DNA of 64,000 bases. Origin: Lysinibacillus alkalisoli (GTDB lineage Bacteria; Bacillota; Bacilli; Bacillales_A; Planococcaceae). Below, piece after piece: positions 6,898 through 15,993 of this stretch (positions within the stretch are counted from its first letter, which is position 1; each line of letters begins with the position of its first letter). The position numbers and the translations under genes were made by a program. The notes beneath the pieces are model-generated. The model had not been told where the DNA came from. It made no database searches and was given only the letters and a program-made list of their open reading frames with translations. The stretch spans positions 1 to 64,000 of the forward strand of contig NZ_BMJT01000011.1 of assembly GCF_014643595.1 (NCBI RefSeq). Reading direction: 5' to 3'.

Positions 6898-7120
6898 CGT
6901 GCTATTTTAGGTGCTATCATTGGCATTCTGCGAATGTTTTTGACAGACACTTATTCACACTGGCGTAGCTTCGGGGCTACAAGGACGTAAGAGCAGGTAG
7001 GGCTTGCGTTGCTTAAGTTAGAAGACAACACAGTGGAAGATTACCGCGGTAAAGAAATTTTCCTCAGATGATTGAGTTGATACGAGTAAATAAATTTGAT
7101 AATTGTAGGTAGCATCTATT
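6898..7120 (+). ncRNA. Candidate structured small RNA, unidentified (6S-like outline possible)
   Basis: The 300-bp gap after 6859 lacks any reading frame but has a strong promoter and dense pairing. TAGGTGCTAT (about 6909-6918) can pair with GTAGCATCTA (about 7108-7117), closing the ends of a roughly 220-nt RNA. CACTG (about 6957) pairs with CAGTG (about 7031). Within that arm, GTAGC-TTCGGG-GCTAC and ACGTAAG/CTTGCGT form hairpins. A closing stem, open centre and long terminal arm are the outline of 6S RNA, but I cannot match the conserved 6S sequence. 'GTGG...ACCGCGG' recalls a T-box core, but the spacing is wrong and no gene follows on this strand. Confidence 0.45.
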
Positions 7121-7128
7121 AAATACTA

Positions 7129-7163
7129 AAGGGGTACATTCTAAATGAATGTGCCCCTTGTCC
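7129..7163. terminator. Hairpin between convergent units
   Basis: AAGGGG-ACATTC pairs with GAATGT-CCCCTT in a near-perfect stem between the RNA (plus strand) and the DUF418 gene (minus strand). It lacks a long T-run, so terminator function is probable rather than certain. Confidence 0.5.
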
Positions 7164-7166
7164 AAT

Positions 7167-8243
7167 TTATTGAATGATTTTACGCATGCACCACTCAATC
7201 GGCCCACGTTTGTATTGTTTACGCCATACGTAAGAACATAGTACACTGATGATAAAATAGACCACAGCAAATAATAAAACGAAGCGTAAAGATTGTTGTG
7301 ATGTACGTCCCCATACCTCTAAAATTGTCACCCCAACTAAAATATGTGCGACATAATGTGTTAAAGTTAATTGCCCTGTATAAGCGAGCGCTTGTAATAT
7401 GATCGTTTGCCCCCATTTTTCACATAACCATAAAACAATAATGATTAGTAGAATAGAAGAAGCTGTATTGGATAATAGATACGCAATGTTAGGAGGAATG
7501 GGGCCTGTGCCAAATAAAAAGAAGGCACTGTCAGCATCTAGCCAAGAAGTGCTGTTATGTTGCAAATAACGAGCTAAAGTTTCTACGCTTATTAGTACAA
7601 AAATACTCCACCAACATAACGGTTTGCGCCATTGTCTACGCTGTAATAAACGGCCCAACACTAAACCAATAAGTAAAAAACTAAACCAAGGGAGCAGCGG
7701 GTGATAGCCATTAAATAAGAGATGGCGTAAAAAACCTTGTGCTGTCCAAAAGTCCAGATATTCAAGAAGAGGACGCTCGGGATGCCAACCCGCTAAATAG
7801 TCCCATTTTATCTGTGCAAGTTGTGCAAAAACGATAAGACTACCTGCTCCGACTAGTAGGCGCTTACTCGAATGTTGAAAAACAAACGAAGCCATAAACA
7901 AATAAACCCCGTAATAATGAAGAATATCGCCTGTCCAACCAATCAGATATAAGAGTAATCCCAGCCCAAATAAAAAGGCAGCACGTTTTTGTATGTCACG
8001 TCGTTTCTTGGCTAATAGTGTGACTTCCTGTGTCAAATAAGCTTGTTTTGTTAGTAATGTGAGCCCTACACCTGCGAGTATAACAAATAATGCGGAAGCT
8101 CGCCCCTCAAATAAATGCATAAAGATGGCGAGAAAATGGTCGCCTTCTGTTGATGTATGAGTGATGACGGTATAATTCACAATTAACATGCCGAACATAG
8201 CAAGTGCTCGAGCTACATCTAAACCTTCGATACGCTCATTCAC
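7167..8243 (-). CDS. DUF418 (YeiB-type) multi-pass membrane protein
   Basis: About ten hydrophobic segments. The N-terminus 'NERIEGLDVARALAMFGMLIVNY' and the C-terminal 'KRGPIEWCMR' are the hallmarks of the DUF418 family, related to acyltransferase-type membrane proteins. The substrate is unknown. I chose GTG at 8243 because it leaves the usual short N-terminus before 'RIEGLD' and overlaps the stop of the upstream TetR gene, which implies coupling. An ATG at 8297 gives 18 more residues and a 62-bp overlap and cannot be excluded. It probably forms an operon with, and is controlled by, the TetR gene at 8236. Confidence 0.8.
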   Translation of the reverse strand: MNERIEGLDVARALAMFGMLIVNYTVITHTSTEGDHFLAIFMHLFEGRASALFVILAGVGLTLLTKQAYLTQEVTLLAKKRRDIQKRAAFLFGLGLLLYLIGWTGDILHYYGVYLFMASFVFQHSSKRLLVGAGSLIVFAQLAQIKWDYLAGWHPERPLLEYLDFWTAQGFLRHLLFNGYHPLLPWFSFLLIGLVLGRLLQRRQWRKPLCWWSIFVLISVETLARYLQHNSTSWLDADSAFFLFGTGPIPPNIAYLLSNTASSILLIIIVLWLCEKWGQTIILQALAYTGQLTLTHYVAHILVGVTILEVWGRTSQQSLRFVLLFAVVYFIISVLCSYVWRKQYKRGPIEWCMRKIIQ

Positions 8244-8817
8244 TACATAGTATCTGTTGTACAGTAACGGCCCATATTTTTTTATAATCCAGTTCATAAC
8301 CTGTCAAAATATAATTGCTAATATTATCAAGCACCATAGCTAAAATAGTAGCTTTATGTGTAGCATTTTCAGCGCTCATTTGCTTTAGTGTCACACCAGT
8401 ATCAACATATTGCTGAAAAGTATGCAAATAGATGCGCTGTATCGCTTGTAAACGTTCATGGTAACGTACATCACGTGCTGCTAATAATAGATATTCATTG
8501 AATACGCGATTAAATAGCGGGTTTTGCAGTTGGTCATCAATTTGTTTGTCACCAAAGGCAATCAATGAAGTGACATAGTTGGCAGTTGTGACTGAGCGTA
8601 AATCAATGGTTAAATCTTTTTCTATGGCTACGTATAATTCATCGAAAATCGCTGTAACTAAAGCCTCTTTAGAATCAAAATAATAATAGAGCGCAGGCTT
8701 TGAGACACCAATTTCTTTAGCAATCATGGCAAAGCTTGTTTTATCAATACCAAATTGTGCAAAAAGTGTATAGGCAGTGTCTTTAATGGCTTGTAACGTT
8801 TGTTCTTTGGAAGTCAT
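8236..8817 (-). CDS. TetR/AcrR-family transcriptional regulator
   Basis: A 193-residue protein with an N-terminal helix-turn-helix (about residues 22-50, 'TSFAMIAKEIGVSKPALYYYFDSKEAL'-type pattern), followed by a divergent ligand-binding domain. The ATG has AAGGAGTG upstream. It is the first gene of a two-gene unit with the DUF418 membrane protein. A palindrome-like sequence sits 20-40 bp upstream, consistent with autoregulation. The ligand is unknown; membrane or lipid-type stress would fit the neighbour but is a guess. Confidence 0.88.
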   Translation of the reverse strand: MTSKEQTLQAIKDTAYTLFAQFGIDKTSFAMIAKEIGVSKPALYYYFDSKEALVTAIFDELYVAIEKDLTIDLRSVTTANYVTSLIAFGDKQIDDQLQNPLFNRVFNEYLLLAARDVRYHERLQAIQRIYLHTFQQYVDTGVTLKQMSAENATHKATILAMVLDNISNYILTGYELDYKKIWAVTVQQILCSE

Positions 8818-8836
8818 ACTACTTCACTCCTTATAA

Positions 8837-8856
8837 TTTACTTACCAGTAGGTAAA
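8837..8856. promoter_or_regulatory. Candidate TetR operator
   Basis: TTACC-AGTA-GGTAA, an inverted repeat just upstream of the tetR start and partly within TTACTTACCAGTAGGTAAAA. Position and spacing fit a TetR autoregulatory operator. Confidence 0.45.
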
Positions 8857-8870
8857 ATAATAAACTACAA

Positions 8871-8908
8871 TAAAAAATAAGGCAAGTCAAAAGACTATGC
8901 CTTATTTT
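8871..8908. terminator. Terminator of the hybrid kinase gene
   Basis: AAAAATAAGGCA pairs with TGCCTTATTTTT around a 13-base loop. The stem overlaps the last codons of the minus-strand kinase gene and gives a U-run for minus-strand transcripts. Confidence 0.65.
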
Positions 8909-11900
8909 TAGGGAGCTTAAAGGTAATGGTTGTGCCCTGATGCAAAGCACTTGTAATTTGTAAGCCCTCTCCATATTTCTTTGTCAGGCGCATATTAGTA
9001 TTGATTAAACCAATCCCGTGTTGTGAGCTAAAGTTACGTGTGAGTAGTTGGTCGGCAAATGTTTGATCCATACCAATGCCATCATCTTGAATAGTGACGT
9101 GCAAGGTTGTAGGTTGCTCACGAATTATAATGGTTAAAGTACCACCCTCAGGTTTTTTGATAATGCTATGTCTGATGGCATTCTCAACAAGTGGCTGAAT
9201 GGTTAATGGTAAAATAAATGCATCTGTAGTTGCCACTTGCCACTTTACATGCAAACGGTTTTCATACCGTTGTTGCTCAATAAAAAGATAGGATTTTACA
9301 AGGTCAATCTCCTCTTGTAAAGGAATCTCTTGCGTAAAATGGGTAAATTTAAATTTACTGCGCAAAAAGGTAGTAAAGGCTTCTAACACTTCATCCATTC
9401 GGTTGCGGTCAATAACATTTAAACTTAAAATCGTATTTAACGTATTGAAAAAGAAGTGTGGCTGAATTTGTGTTTGTAGCCAAGATGCTTCAAGTTGTAA
9501 ATGGTCTTGTAGTGATTTTTTAACCGTTAGCAACGCATTGCTACGCACACGAAGCTCTGTAATATCAACAGGCTTCACAACATAATCATTAGCGCCACTC
9601 TTAAAGCCTGTGGTTAAGTCTTCTGTTTGGGTACGAGCTGTTAATAATAAGATCGGTAACTCTGTCAGGGAGTAATGTGCACGCAGTTGTTTGGTAAGTT
9701 CATAACCTGAAATACGTGGCATCATCACATCACAAATGACTAGATCAATATGATGTTTCCGCACTAAGGATAACGCCTTTAAACCATTTAGACTAGTGAT
9801 GACCTCATGTCCATCTTCTATCAAAATTTGTTGGATGACGTGTAAGTTAATAGGGTCATCATCAATTAGTAAAATACGCCCTTTCGTGAATGAAGAAGTT
9901 GCAGTGGATAAAGGAGTTGCTTCATTATCCATACAAATGACAGGTGCAGGACTTGGTGCTGCAACTTGTTGATCCTCTCCTACATAGAGGGGTAGGGTTA
10001 ATGTAAACGTTGAACCTTCAGGGGAGGTATGTACGCTTAGATCACCACCTTGAATGAGTGCTAAATTGCGGCTGATGTTTAAACCTAAGCCAAAACCACC
10101 ATTTGACATAGCAATAGCTTCCTGTGAGCGTTCATAAGGTGTAAAGATTTTTGCTAATGTTGCTTCATCAATACCAATCCCTGTATCTTGAACAGTTACT
10201 TTAATATAGTCATCCACTTGATAAGCATCAATCGTGACATTTCCGTGCTCGGTATATTTAAACGCATTGTGTAATAAATTAAATAAGATTTGAATGACAC
10301 GGTTCTCGTCTGCATAAACAGCAGGTAAAAAACTAGGGATATTATTATGGAATGTTAATTTTTTAGCGTCTTGAATAGGCGTTAGCATATCCATAATCCC
10401 ATTAATTTGTGCTTGAATACGCACTTTCCCAGCGTTTAACTTTGGTTGTCCATGCTGTAAATAGGACATATCTAATAAATCATCTAATAATAAGCGCATA
10501 CGTTTGCCAACAGCCATCATAAGTTGTAAATTATGTTGACTTGTTGAGCTTAAAGTCTCTTTCTCACGTTGCATGACAGTCTCTGTTAAGGCGAGTATGC
10601 TGTGTAGAGGGTTGCGTAGTTCATGTGATGTATTAGCTAAAAACTCATCTTTCAATTGGTTAGCATGATGTAATTGCTCTGTGAGCTCAATTTTTTGGAT
10701 ATAAATTTCATGGTAACGTTTAAGCCAAAGTGCTGTTAATAATAATAAAGGTAGTAAAATATCAAATGGGAAAAACAGTACTTTAATACCTGTGTACATA
10801 AAATAAACAGACCATAAGAGATGGTGTAATATCCCAGTGATGACCAATCGTATGAGCAGGGTGCGCTGCATATAGTGACGTTCTTTATAGGTTAGGCGAA
10901 TCAGTAACCATAAAAATGCTATCCCCAAATACGCAGAGAAAATAGGGCTCATTGTAATGACTAAATGCAAGGGCAACAATACGATAGGAAGCGTGAGTAA
11001 TGCACCAATATAAATGTAATATTGACTATAACGATAACACTTTGCCGAGCAATCAATGCGCCCTAGTTGAATGAGCATGACAGCTAAAAATAATTGTGTG
11101 ATATTAACAAGGATAAACCCATGTGTATAAGAGAGTTGTAATAGTTTAGCTAAAATTTTTTCTTCGTTGAGGATGCTCATAAAAATGCTAATGGCAAATG
11201 CTGCACCTGCAAAATATAATAAACGTTTGTCACGCACACCGATGATATACAATAAAATACTTAAACAAGCGAGTGTTAAAAATACCATGTTAGTTAGTAA
11301 TTGAATGGAGTTAGCCACATTAATGGCGGAAAACACTTCACTGTTGGCGCCAAATTTAACAGAACGCACAATGCCACCACCCCTAGGGTCGAGATAATTG
11401 GCAACATCAACAGCGATATGAATCTGGCCATCAGGTGCTTTAAAACTCACAGTAAAAGGGATATTATCCGCTTCGTAGCTTGCCTTTGTAGTAGCAACTT
11501 GACCTGCCTGATATAACTTTTCGCCATTGACAAATACCGTAGCGGCGCTGCGTACGCTAGGGAAATACAAAGTATATAATTGATTGGAAGGTGCTACTGT
11601 AATCGTTAAATAATAACTTCCATATCCGTAAGCCTCTTTGCTACTCGGGTTTAATGTGGTATTCCAGTGACTAGGTACTTTGATGGGTACAGTATTTTTG
11701 GCGGGATGATCATCATAGAGCTGATAAGGGGAAAAGGACCACTCCCCATCCAATGTAAAAGGCTCTTCTTTCGCTAATGTATAATCGGATAAATCTAACT
11801 GACCATTCCTAATGTCAGGCGAGTCTTCTGATGTGAAATAGTATACCCACAATAGTTTTACTATAAAAATCCCAATTAAAAAAAGTAAAATAATAAGCGA

Positions 11901-11936
11901 ATTTCGACGTTTTTCTTTTTTAATCATGGTATTCAC
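8895..11936 (-). CDS. Hybrid sensor histidine kinase with two kinase modules (7TMR-DISM sensor)
   Basis: A 1013-residue protein. Order: signal-anchor segment (about 13-33); extracellular jelly-roll-like domain (about 45-205, 'LDGEWSFSP', 'VFVNGE'); seven-TM block (about 210-400); HisKA with 'ANTSHELRNP' (His about 436); HATPase (about 530-655, 'LFNLLHNAFKYT', 'GFGLGLNIS'); REC with 'LLIDDD' and Asp about 733 in 'ICDVMMP'; then a LytS/YehU-type His_kinase with 'QIQPHFFFNTLNT' (His about 825) and a second HATPase (about 905-1010). Two complete kinase cores flank one receiver. No response regulator gene adjoins it. The ligand is unknown. The sensor family usually detects carbohydrates or small molecules outside the cell. 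Confidence 0.9.
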   Translation of the reverse strand: MNTMIKKEKRRNSLIILLFLIGIFIVKLLWVYYFTSEDSPDIRNGQLDLSDYTLAKEEPFTLDGEWSFSPYQLYDDHPAKNTVPIKVPSHWNTTLNPSSKEAYGYGSYYLTITVAPSNQLYTLYFPSVRSAATVFVNGEKLYQAGQVATTKASYEADNIPFTVSFKAPDGQIHIAVDVANYLDPRGGGIVRSVKFGANSEVFSAINVANSIQLLTNMVFLTLACLSILLYIIGVRDKRLLYFAGAAFAISIFMSILNEEKILAKLLQLSYTHGFILVNITQLFLAVMLIQLGRIDCSAKCYRYSQYYIYIGALLTLPIVLLPLHLVITMSPIFSAYLGIAFLWLLIRLTYKERHYMQRTLLIRLVITGILHHLLWSVYFMYTGIKVLFFPFDILLPLLLLTALWLKRYHEIYIQKIELTEQLHHANQLKDEFLANTSHELRNPLHSILALTETVMQREKETLSSTSQHNLQLMMAVGKRMRLLLDDLLDMSYLQHGQPKLNAGKVRIQAQINGIMDMLTPIQDAKKLTFHNNIPSFLPAVYADENRVIQILFNLLHNAFKYTEHGNVTIDAYQVDDYIKVTVQDTGIGIDEATLAKIFTPYERSQEAIAMSNGGFGLGLNISRNLALIQGGDLSVHTSPEGSTFTLTLPLYVGEDQQVAAPSPAPVICMDNEATPLSTATSSFTKGRILLIDDDPINLHVIQQILIEDGHEVITSLNGLKALSLVRKHHIDLVICDVMMPRISGYELTKQLRAHYSLTELPILLLTARTQTEDLTTGFKSGANDYVVKPVDITELRVRSNALLTVKKSLQDHLQLEASWLQTQIQPHFFFNTLNTILSLNVIDRNRMDEVLEAFTTFLRSKFKFTHFTQEIPLQEEIDLVKSYLFIEQQRYENRLHVKWQVATTDAFILPLTIQPLVENAIRHSIIKKPEGGTLTIIIREQPTTLHVTIQDDGIGMDQTFADQLLTRNFSSQHGIGLINTNMRLTKKYGEGLQITSALHQGTTITFKLPKNKA

Positions 11937-12153
11937 CTCATTTCAAACACCTATAAAACTACGCTAATTTAACTATAAATGCAAATTTTATTTCGATATG
12001 GTAAATATCGTGTAAGCTATAATACCTTGTTTTCTATGTATATCAAGAACTTTATACCTAAACAAAGGTAATGATAGGTCGTGCTATTTTACAGTTTATT
12101 GTAATATAGAAGGTAAAGTCAGAACATAGGGAAATTAGCTTAAAAGCACATAA

Positions 12154-12191
12154 TAAAAAACAGCTGGGCATAATAGCTCAGCTGTTTTTTT
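12154..12191 (-). terminator. Terminator of ponA
   Basis: AAAAAACAGCTG-GC pairs with GC-CAGCTGTTTTTT around a short loop, directly after the ponA stop on the minus strand. The rest of the 11937-12153 gap shows nothing I can assign. Confidence 0.8.
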
Positions 12192-12192
12192 A

Positions 12193-14859
12193 TTATTGAT
12201 TATTGGTAGGTGGATTAGGCGTGTTGGGGTTCGTTGGTGGGGTAGTATTACCACCGCCTTGATTACCACCAGTATTACCACCGTTTTCAGTGCCACCGCC
12301 TTGATTACCGCCAGTGTTACCACCGTTCTCAGTGCCACCACCTTGATTATTGCCGTTGTCTGTCCCATTACCAGAACCATCACCAGGGTCAGGTGTTTCA
12401 GGGTCCGTTGTGCCAGGGTCAGGCGTTTCAGGATCGGTTACTTCAGGGTCAGGATTTTCAGGTTCTTCAGGCTCCTCAGGTTCTTCTGTTTCCGTTTTTA
12501 CAGTAACTGTAGCTGAGCCTGGACTACTCCGTTTGCCATCTACAATAGCCACTACAGATATCGTATAACTTTCGGCTGTACCAGGGTTAGCAAAAGTAAA
12601 GGCTTTATCGCTTGTTGTTGTAATGTTCATACCATTAGCACTTAATTCAAATGTGGCGCCCTCTTTGTCGTATGACCAGTTGACAGCAATTTGATTAGTA
12701 GCTTCATCGTAAGAAGCGCTCACACCAGGTGCTGGTAGTGCTTCTTCTTTTTCCTTGTCTTTTTCTTTTTCCTTAGGTTTTACTGCTTGTTTAGGTTCAG
12801 TGCCCTTAACAAACAATTCTGTACGACGTTTCTCAGCAGGTGTTGAGCTGCTTGCTAAACGGACAGGATTAGAGCCTACTTCAATCACCGCTTCTGTTAC
12901 GGAGCTAGGTTTTGTAAACTTGCTAGGGTTAGTGGCGATTTCGCCCATCACTTCACGGAATAATGTTTGTGGTAAATAACGTTCATCCCATGTTGTCATA
13001 GCATCAGAACGCTTTTCGTAGCCACTCCACACAGCAATGGTATATTCCGTTGAATAACCTGCAAACCATGTTTCAGGCACACTGTCACTGCGTAAACCGT
13101 AGCGCTGTAATTCGTCATCCGAGTAGTTAGTCGTCCCTGTTTTACCTGCCATATCAATACTTGGGATATTAGCTCGTGTACCAGAAGCACCAGGGTTATC
13201 ACCAACAACATCGCGTAACATGTCGGTAATCATATAAGCCGTATAATCACTCATGGCTACTTTTGATTTTGGTTTATAAGATTTTGAAGAGACACCGTCA
13301 CGATACACAATCTTTTCGATAGCATGTGGTGTGTTATAAACACCATCATTACCAAATGCGGCATAAGCACCTGCCAATTTAACAGGTGATGTACTAATTT
13401 CACCACCGCCAAGTGCATCGGATTCTACTAAACCATTTTTTGGCTTCATGCCTAAGTTTTCCGCGAATTTTTGTGCTTTTTCTGTCCCGACTTCTTGTAA
13501 AGCTTGAACAGCTGTTGTATTACGTGACATATACAAGGCTTGTCGCATCGTTAATGTGCCAAGATAGTTCATATCAATGTTGTTAACTGCAATGTTAGTC
13601 CCTGTATATGTTGTAGGTTTGTCGACAATGGCATGACCTGTTGACCATTGTTCATTTTCAATAGCTGGGCCGTAATCAACGATTGGTTTAATTGTGGAAC
13701 CTGGTTGACGGTCTAAGGAGTTGGCATAGTTAAAGCCAAACTGATAATTGCGTCCGCCACCAATTGCTTTAATAGCACCTGTTTGAGTATCGATGACTGA
13801 AATCCCAGACTGAATTTTCTCTGTTGGGAATAATGCATCGTTGTTCATAACATTTTCCACGGTTTCTTGGGCATTAGGGTCAAGTGTTGTATACACTTTT
13901 AAGCCTTCATCTAATGCTGTGCCATCACCATTTGCTTCTAGCTCATTTAACGCTACATCTAGGAAGGCTTCGTATTTAGAGCCGACAAATGTTTGACGTT
14001 GCTCTTCAGTCGTTAAGCCATCTGTTACAGGCGCTTGTTGAGCTGCTTTCATATCACTTTCTGAAATATAGCCATGTTGATTCATTAAGCTAAGCACAAT
14101 ATTACGACGTTTCTTGGCTTCTTCTGGATATTTTAAAGGGTTATAGCCATTTGGTGCTTGAGGCATCCCTGCAAGTAATGCAGATTCAGCTAAAGATAGT
14201 TCACTTAGTTCTTTATTGTAAAAATATTTTGAGGCTGTGCCAAAGCCATATGTGCGACCTGACATTAATACTTTGTTAAAGTACATTTCAAAAATTTCTT
14301 CTTTTGTATACTTACGTTCAAGTTGGAACGATAGCCAAGCTTCTTGTGCTTTACGTTTCAAACGTTTTTCATTGTGTAAGAAGGCATTTTTTACAACTTG
14401 TTGTGTAATTGTACTTGCCCCTTCTGAACCAAAGCCTCTTGTAAAGTTAGCTACAATGGCGCCACCTAAACGATAGAAATCCATACCATGATGCTCAAAG
14501 AAACGTGAATCTTCGGTAGCAATTATCGCATCAATCATACCTTGAGGGATGTCCTCATATTTTACATACTCGCGATTTTCTGCCCCAATTGTTGCAAAAA
14601 TTTCACCGTCTTTATCATAAAAAGTAGTAGACAAAGGGTCTTTTAAAAGCTCTTCATCTAACGAGGGCGCTGTACTTGCGTAGTAGGCAAATAAGCCACC
14701 GCCTGCCAATAAACCTAAAAATCCAAGTACAATAAGTGTTAAAAAGATACGTTTAATGATAGTCCCAATACCACTTTTTGGCTTTTTAGCCTTTTGACCT
14801 CTGCTAGGGCGTTTCGCACTTTTATGTGCGTCAGCACGAGATCGTTTTTTTTCAGTCAT
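12193..14859 (-). CDS. ponA: Class A penicillin-binding protein 1 (PBP1A/1B)
   Basis: An 888-residue bifunctional peptidoglycan synthase. A basic cytoplasmic tail is followed by one TM segment (about 36-58), a GT51 transglycosylase ('ATEDSRFFEHHG', 'GASTITQQ', 'KVLMSGRTYGFGTAS'), and a transpeptidase with SxxK in 'QPGSTIKP', SxN in 'SRNTT' and KTG in 'AGKTGTTN'. An Fn3-like domain (about 715-800) and a low-complexity D/P/T/G/N-rich tail with a repeated 'NQGGGTENGGNTGG' unit follow. It acts at septum and side wall. It overlaps recU by 4 bp, as in B. subtilis. GpsB, a known PBP1 partner, is encoded 5 kb away. Confidence 0.96.
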   Translation of the reverse strand: MTEKKRSRADAHKSAKRPSRGQKAKKPKSGIGTIIKRIFLTLIVLGFLGLLAGGGLFAYYASTAPSLDEELLKDPLSTTFYDKDGEIFATIGAENREYVKYEDIPQGMIDAIIATEDSRFFEHHGMDFYRLGGAIVANFTRGFGSEGASTITQQVVKNAFLHNEKRLKRKAQEAWLSFQLERKYTKEEIFEMYFNKVLMSGRTYGFGTASKYFYNKELSELSLAESALLAGMPQAPNGYNPLKYPEEAKKRRNIVLSLMNQHGYISESDMKAAQQAPVTDGLTTEEQRQTFVGSKYEAFLDVALNELEANGDGTALDEGLKVYTTLDPNAQETVENVMNNDALFPTEKIQSGISVIDTQTGAIKAIGGGRNYQFGFNYANSLDRQPGSTIKPIVDYGPAIENEQWSTGHAIVDKPTTYTGTNIAVNNIDMNYLGTLTMRQALYMSRNTTAVQALQEVGTEKAQKFAENLGMKPKNGLVESDALGGGEISTSPVKLAGAYAAFGNDGVYNTPHAIEKIVYRDGVSSKSYKPKSKVAMSDYTAYMITDMLRDVVGDNPGASGTRANIPSIDMAGKTGTTNYSDDELQRYGLRSDSVPETWFAGYSTEYTIAVWSGYEKRSDAMTTWDERYLPQTLFREVMGEIATNPSKFTKPSSVTEAVIEVGSNPVRLASSSTPAEKRRTELFVKGTEPKQAVKPKEKEKDKEKEEALPAPGVSASYDEATNQIAVNWSYDKEGATFELSANGMNITTTSDKAFTFANPGTAESYTISVVAIVDGKRSSPGSATVTVKTETEEPEEPEEPENPDPEVTDPETPDPGTTDPETPDPGDGSGNGTDNGNNQGGGTENGGNTGGNQGGGTENGGNTGGNQGGGNTTPPTNPNTPNPPTNNQ
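12255..12350. repeat. Tandem repeat in the ponA tail
   Basis: Two to three near-identical units of about 42 bp encode the asparagine/glycine-rich 'NQGGGTENGGNTGG' segment of the PBP1 C-terminus. Such repeats can change in copy number by slippage. Confidence 0.6.
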
Positions 14860-15473
14860 ATATTGTTTTCCTCACTTTCTGTACGATTTACAAACGTACG
14901 TAGCGCCTGTAAATAGTCAATGCGCGGTGCATACTTATTTGAAATGCAAATTTGCGTTTCAAAAAAGCTGAGCGGAATCGATTTACGTTCGCCCTTTTTC
15001 ATACCTGCCCACCAAGGAGCAATAGCTGAGTAAGGAACGAAATAATCACGCGCTAAATTGGTAAAGCGAATAATGAAAAACGCACATCCGCCTTGATTTT
15101 GAACAGCTGCCATATGTGACATTTGGTGTTCATGAATGTTTTGCAACGGAAAAGACGTTTTGTTTTTTGTTTCTTTCGCTTCAAAATCAATGTAATGCCC
15201 TTGCCATACCCCATTATAATCTGTTGTTGATGGCGTGCGGAAGTAAGCTTCACGTATAACAGCAGCACTGCGATGTGGGTATTCTACATTGACGATTTGG
15301 ATAGGAACAGGTTTCTTATGCACAACTGCTTGTTGGTGAGCAAGATAGAAGGCATTGGTCTCGTTTAAATCATCTTCTAAGGATTGCCCCCGATTACTGA
15401 ACGAGTTTTTTACTTGCTTCGACGACGTAGGTGTGGCGATGAATGGTTTGCCATTTGGATATCGAATCGTCAA
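14856..15473 (-). CDS. recU: Holliday junction resolvase RecU
   Basis: A 205-residue nuclease that cleaves Holliday junctions in recombination and chromosome segregation. Recognised by 'IRYPNGKPF', 'SNRGQSLEDDLNETN', 'STTDYNGVWQGHYIDFEAKETKNKTSFPLQN' (catalytic D-E-K region) and 'YAPRIDYL' near the end. The start is TTG (minus strand, 15471-15473), giving the family-typical N-terminus 'TIRYPNG' with GAGGAG 5 bp upstream. The in-frame extension to 15590 has no family similarity. The gene forms the conserved recU-ponA operon. Confidence 0.95.
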   Translation of the reverse strand: MTIRYPNGKPFIATPTSSKQVKNSFSNRGQSLEDDLNETNAFYLAHQQAVVHKKPVPIQIVNVEYPHRSAAVIREAYFRTPSTTDYNGVWQGHYIDFEAKETKNKTSFPLQNIHEHQMSHMAAVQNQGGCAFFIIRFTNLARDYFVPYSAIAPWWAGMKKGERKSIPLSFFETQICISNKYAPRIDYLQALRTFVNRTESEENNI

Positions 15474-15637
15474 AATGTCTCCTCGCTTTCGTAAAGTAGT
15501 ACTACACTTTAGCATATCGCAAAGTGGTTGTTTCAACAAGAAATCGTAACAAAAAGTTAAGGCGTTGTAAAGAATATACGTTCGCTTCAAAGTTTGTTAC
15601 ACTACAAAGTAAGATGAAATCATAAAGGGGTATCAAT

Positions 15638-15988
15638 ATGACAATTTCCTTATTAACAGAGCAACTTATTACACAATGTGAAGCGGCATTAACGCGTTTT
15701 TTTGATTTGCGTGAACAAGAACGAGATGCCGACTTTTATACAGAAGTAAAGCCTTATGCGGATGAATGGCATCCTAAAATTGCACAGTGGGCGGAAGAAA
15801 CAAAAACATGGTTACAAAGTCACCCACAAAAGTATTTACATGCCATTCAAATTGACAATACTAAAGATCAATTAGAACAATTAACCGTGCAATCTTTTTT
15901 TAGAAAGACGAGTAAAAAGCGATTTACAGATACCGTTTTTGCCGCAAGATACACCTTACAAACTTTACAACGACTCATAAAGGAATGA
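15638..15988 (+). CDS. yppE: YppE family protein (DUF1798)
   Basis: A 116-residue helical cytosolic protein. It matches B. subtilis YppE in 'DFYTEVKPYADEW', 'IAQWAEETKTWL', 'P.KYLHAIQID..KDQLEQL' and 'KKRFTDTVFAARYTLQTL'. Function is unknown in the family. The ATG follows AAGGGG. It is divergent from recU and runs directly into mrfA with overlap or tight spacing, as in the Bacillus chromosome. Confidence 0.85.
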   Translation: MTISLLTEQLITQCEAALTRFFDLREQERDADFYTEVKPYADEWHPKIAQWAEETKTWLQSHPQKYLHAIQIDNTKDQLEQLTVQSFFRKTSKKRFTDTVFAARYTLQTLQRLIKE

Positions 15989-15993
15989 AGCAT

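Noticed and set aside
7039-7050. T-box-like sequence GTGG...ACCGCGG in the unidentified RNA
   Set aside because: The spacing between the two parts differs from the T-box core, no specifier stem was found and no gene follows on the strand.
12196-12568. Plus-strand open frames opposite the ponA tail
   Set aside because: They arise from the low-complexity repeats of the PBP1 tail read on the other strand. No ribosome site.
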